From NCBI GenBank assembly GCA_030674155.1, contig CM060334.1:38398734-38418733 (forward strand): a stretch of 20,000 nucleotides of DNA, in the 5' to 3' direction. Under the pieces are notes generated by a model. It saw only the letters and a program-made list of their open reading frames with translations. It searched no databases and was not told the DNA's origin. Of the stretch, positions 18,416 to 20,000 are shown piece by piece; within the stretch, counting starts at the first letter, position 1; every line of letters begins with the position of its first letter. This DNA is from Stramonita haemastoma. Its lineage: Eukaryota; Mollusca; Gastropoda; Neogastropoda; Muricidae. The position numbers and the translations under genes were made by a program.

Positions 18416-18888
18416 GATAGAAAATAAAAACTGCTAAGAGAAAACAGTGGAACAACAAATTGTGCAACCAGATCACAGTGATACCAGGCAGGGATATGCG
18501 GTGTGAAAAATCACCCCCTCCCTCTATCCCAGGGAAAACAAATGAAACCCAAACCGGACAAACATATTAAAAAAGAAAAGAAAACGTGATATGGAACCTC
18601 CCCCACCCCCTCATTCTCTTTTAAAAAAAAGTATCGGGTGAAATTCAAGCAACAAACCCAGCATTGCAAGCAGGCTAAGAGATTGCATTAACAGACCAAA
18701 ACATCCACCAGAAAGAAAAGAAACCCAAGCCATAGCAATAGAAAAAATAAGAAAAAATAACAAATCTGTACACAGTCTGTCTTTCTGTTTCTGTCTTTCT
18801 CTCTCTCTCTCTCTTCCCCTACCCCCCCGACTCTTTCTTGTTCTTTATGTGTCTCTGTATCTCACGCGCGTACGCTCGCAAGTATATA
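18416..18888. other. Unassigned A-rich stretch
   Basis: AAAGAAAAG and AAAAATAAG motifs, with a CT block at about 18798-18813. No gene or RNA recognised. Confidence 0.4.
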
Positions 18889-19100
18889 TGAACACACACA
18901 CACACACGCGCGCGCGCGCCCACACACACAAACACATACACACACGCGCGCGCACACACATACACACATCTACACATGCATGCACGCACGCACGCTCACA
19001 GGCTCACCCATACACCTGCCTGCTCCCATGCTCGTACGCGTGCACTTGCACAGATAGACAAACAGGCAGACAGACACACGCACACATACACGCACGCACA

Positions 19101-19164
<64 letters not shown>
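18889..19164. repeat. (CA)n array with several CG cores
   Basis: CG cores at 18907-18919 and 18945-18953, GCACGCAC units at 18980-18995, and pure CA at about 19107-19164. Confidence 0.93.
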
Positions 19165-19167
<3 letters not shown>

Positions 19168-19658
19168 CCCGTAAGAAACAAACACTAAAACAAAGAAAAA
19201 AACAACAACAAGCGAACGCATGAGGGAATGATAAGAAAAACAACTCTGAATAGCATACCGCACAATATTAGTAAATAATACGACGCTCTTTGCGTTGTAA
19301 CCTTAATAGCAAAACACGCCCAATCCCCCCCTCCAAACAAAGAAATAAACAAGATCAATGGAAAGAGAGGAGAATATTAAACTCGGTAGTATGAGGAAAA
19401 AAGGGAACGAGTGTTTGAATGAATACATAGACAACATATTATAAAAAAGGTGAAGAGACAAAATACATTCGTTAATAAACGAGAGAGGAGCCAATAAAGG
19501 AAAGTTAAAAGAATAACTTTTTTTTTCATTTACTCACGTTGTTACTTTTTGGGTTTTTTACACATACGTGTGTGCGAATACGTACTTGCGCGCACCTACG
19601 AGCAAAGCCGGAAAGTAAAAAGGCATGCACATAGGCAAGCATACGAGCACGCGCGACG
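19165..19658. other. Unassigned AT-rich stretch
   Basis: Ordinary-complexity A-rich DNA with no recognised gene. Short open frames only. Confidence 0.4.
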
Positions 19659-19750
19659 CACATGCGCGTGTGCACGCGCGCACGCGCACACACAAACATA
19701 CACACACATACACGCACACACACAAATACATCTACACACCCACGCGCGCG

Positions 19751-19817
<67 letters not shown>

Positions 19818-19941
19818 TCACTCACTCACTCACTCACTCACTCTCACACACACACACACATACACACAGACATATACACACACACATATACACATACTGT
19901 GATACAAACACACACACATGCATAATACAAACACACACACA

Positions 19942-19979
<38 letters not shown>

Positions 19980-20000
19980 ACACACACGCACGCACGCACA
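19659..20000. repeat. Compound (CA)n/(CG)n/(CTCA)n array running off the window
   Basis: CGCG-rich edge at 19650-19690, CG core at 19743-19759, CA to 19812, CTCA (about eight units) at 19812-19843, then interrupted CA to the window end with GCAC units at 19988-20000. Confidence 0.95.

Overview
The window looks like intergenic and intronic nuclear DNA from an animal. The most likely source is a marine mollusc, probably a gastropod. That call is inference. It rests on tRNA-headed SINEs whose body motifs I recognise from gastropod genomic sequence (for example TCTTTCGGATGAGACGAT and GCGCACGTAAAAGAACCCAC), on very heavy (CA)n, (GA)n, (TCTA)n, (TCTG)n and (ATC)n content, and on the absence of any compact gene or operon structure. 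By rough hand count, a quarter to a third of the window is simple repeat. Almost every long open frame is a translated microsatellite and is not a gene.

Layout. 1-2500: three SINE copies (200-588, 1109-1540, 2144-2402) with CA, TA and GA arrays between or inside them. 2560-4270: a 36-bp minisatellite, a C-rich block, GA and CA/GACA arrays, and the first of three copies of a ~55-bp direct repeat. 4475-5443: a nest of three interspersed repeats, two of which face each other and share a 3' module. 5570-6980: CT array, a long ATC/GTC/CAG trinucleotide block, a minus-strand SINE, and GT/GA arrays. 7010-8690: the least repetitive part and the only part with gene-like signals. It holds a CpG-enriched stretch, a possible noncoding exon with a consensus splice donor, AATAAA motifs, then a TATA box and a short first coding exon that encodes a secretion signal and ends in a phase-1 splice donor. 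8690-11640: very repeat-dense and, if the exon is real, the start of its intron 1. 11640-20000: more arrays, one diverged minus-strand SINE (13178-13395) plus a tail fragment, one old plus-strand SINE (17190-17375), and a last 2 kb dominated by CA arrays with CG cores.

How it works together: only one protein-coding gene is supported, and only by its first exon (8631-8673). No second exon could be identified with confidence in the remaining 11 kb, so the product is unknown beyond being a likely secreted or membrane-targeted protein. The interspersed repeats form at least four families. Several copies have microsatellites growing inside them or at the tRNA-head side, which suggests that SINE sequence seeds many of the arrays. 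I found no rRNA gene, functional tRNA gene, transposase, reverse transcriptase, CRISPR array or viral sequence.
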